DNA from: Doris montereyensis
Taxonomy: Eukaryota > Mollusca > Gastropoda > Nudibranchia > Dorididae
Assembly (NCBI GenBank): GCA_037039925.1
Contig: JAXRKP010000274.1
Location: 67,501 to 131,500, forward strand
Length of the DNA stretch: 64,000 nt
Direction of reading: 5' to 3'
Made by a program: the position numbers and the translations under genes. The notes under the pieces are model-generated. The model worked only from the letters and a program-made list of their open reading frames with translations. It had not been told where the DNA came from and did no database searches. This document shows, one piece after another, positions 63,831-64,000 of this stretch. Every line of letters starts with the position of its first letter. Position 1 is the first letter of the stretch.

Positions 63831-64000
63831 GCAATGTTCCCTCTAATTTTTTTCTAGTCTGTGCGCATACATTTTTGGTGTTGTGCAAAGTTTGACGGGG
63901 AAAAATTCCGATCGTGTGCACTGTGTGCATGAGAATGAATGTTAGACTAGAAGAATGTTTTTTTTTGTCTAATTGGTGTGCACAGACATTTCTCAACTGT
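63831..64000. mobile_element. hAT-like MITE, copy 3 (truncated by window end)
   Basis: Begins GCAATGTTCCCTCTAATTTT, 11 bp after the donor of the ATG4 catalytic exon, with GTGTGCACTGTGTGCATG and GGTGTGCACAGACATTTCTC inside. The opposite end lies past the window. Confidence 0.65.

Overview
The window looks like nuclear DNA of an AT-rich, repeat-laden protostome, most likely a mollusc and probably a gastropod. This is inferred from intron-split genes with GT-AG junctions, animal-type proteins, 5'-truncated non-LTR retrotransposons, tRNA-derived SINEs and TIR elements. No bacterial, viral or organellar gene was recognised. Most of the sequence is simple repeat, minisatellite and transposon debris. 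Five protein-coding loci can be supported.

Layout. 1-8.3 kb: ATT, TTC and GATA microsatellites, an acidic Glu-rich protein of unknown function (about 1476-2551), and 43-bp and 31-bp minisatellites. 8.3-14 kb: gene-poor, with one LINE 3' end. 14.06-17.79 kb (+): three exons of a protein with a FAR1-like zinc-binding DNA-binding region and a Gln-rich tail. 19-28.6 kb (+): a nitrobindin-domain protein (the C-terminal domain of THAP4) in five exons, whose first intron is almost entirely a 27-bp minisatellite and whose other introns hold LINE and TIR-transposon copies. 33.29-52.26 kb (-): a complete 17-exon, 607-residue CDC16/APC6, a tetratricopeptide subunit of the anaphase-promoting complex, with every exon and splice phase accounted for. 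53.76-64 kb (+): the 5' part of an ATG4 autophagy cysteine protease up to and including the catalytic-cysteine exon; the rest lies beyond the window. CDC16 and ATG4 are divergent, their start codons about 1.5 kb apart. The nitrobindin gene and CDC16 are convergent.

The genes do not form a pathway. The more notable observations are structural. (1) A 49-bp minisatellite in a CDC16 intron has copied the 3' splice site together with the first bases of exon 16, giving about seven competing acceptors. (2) The splice donor of nitrobindin intron 1 sits at the first unit of a 1.6-kb 27-bp array. (3) The three left-hand genes carry about nine small frameshifts, nearly all best explained by a missing base in a short homopolymer, whereas CDC16 (1824 coding nt) and ATG4 have none. 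This suggests uneven assembly quality or decaying genes on the left. (4) At least seven dispersed repeat families recur many times within 64 kb. I did not find a convincing previously undescribed biological system.
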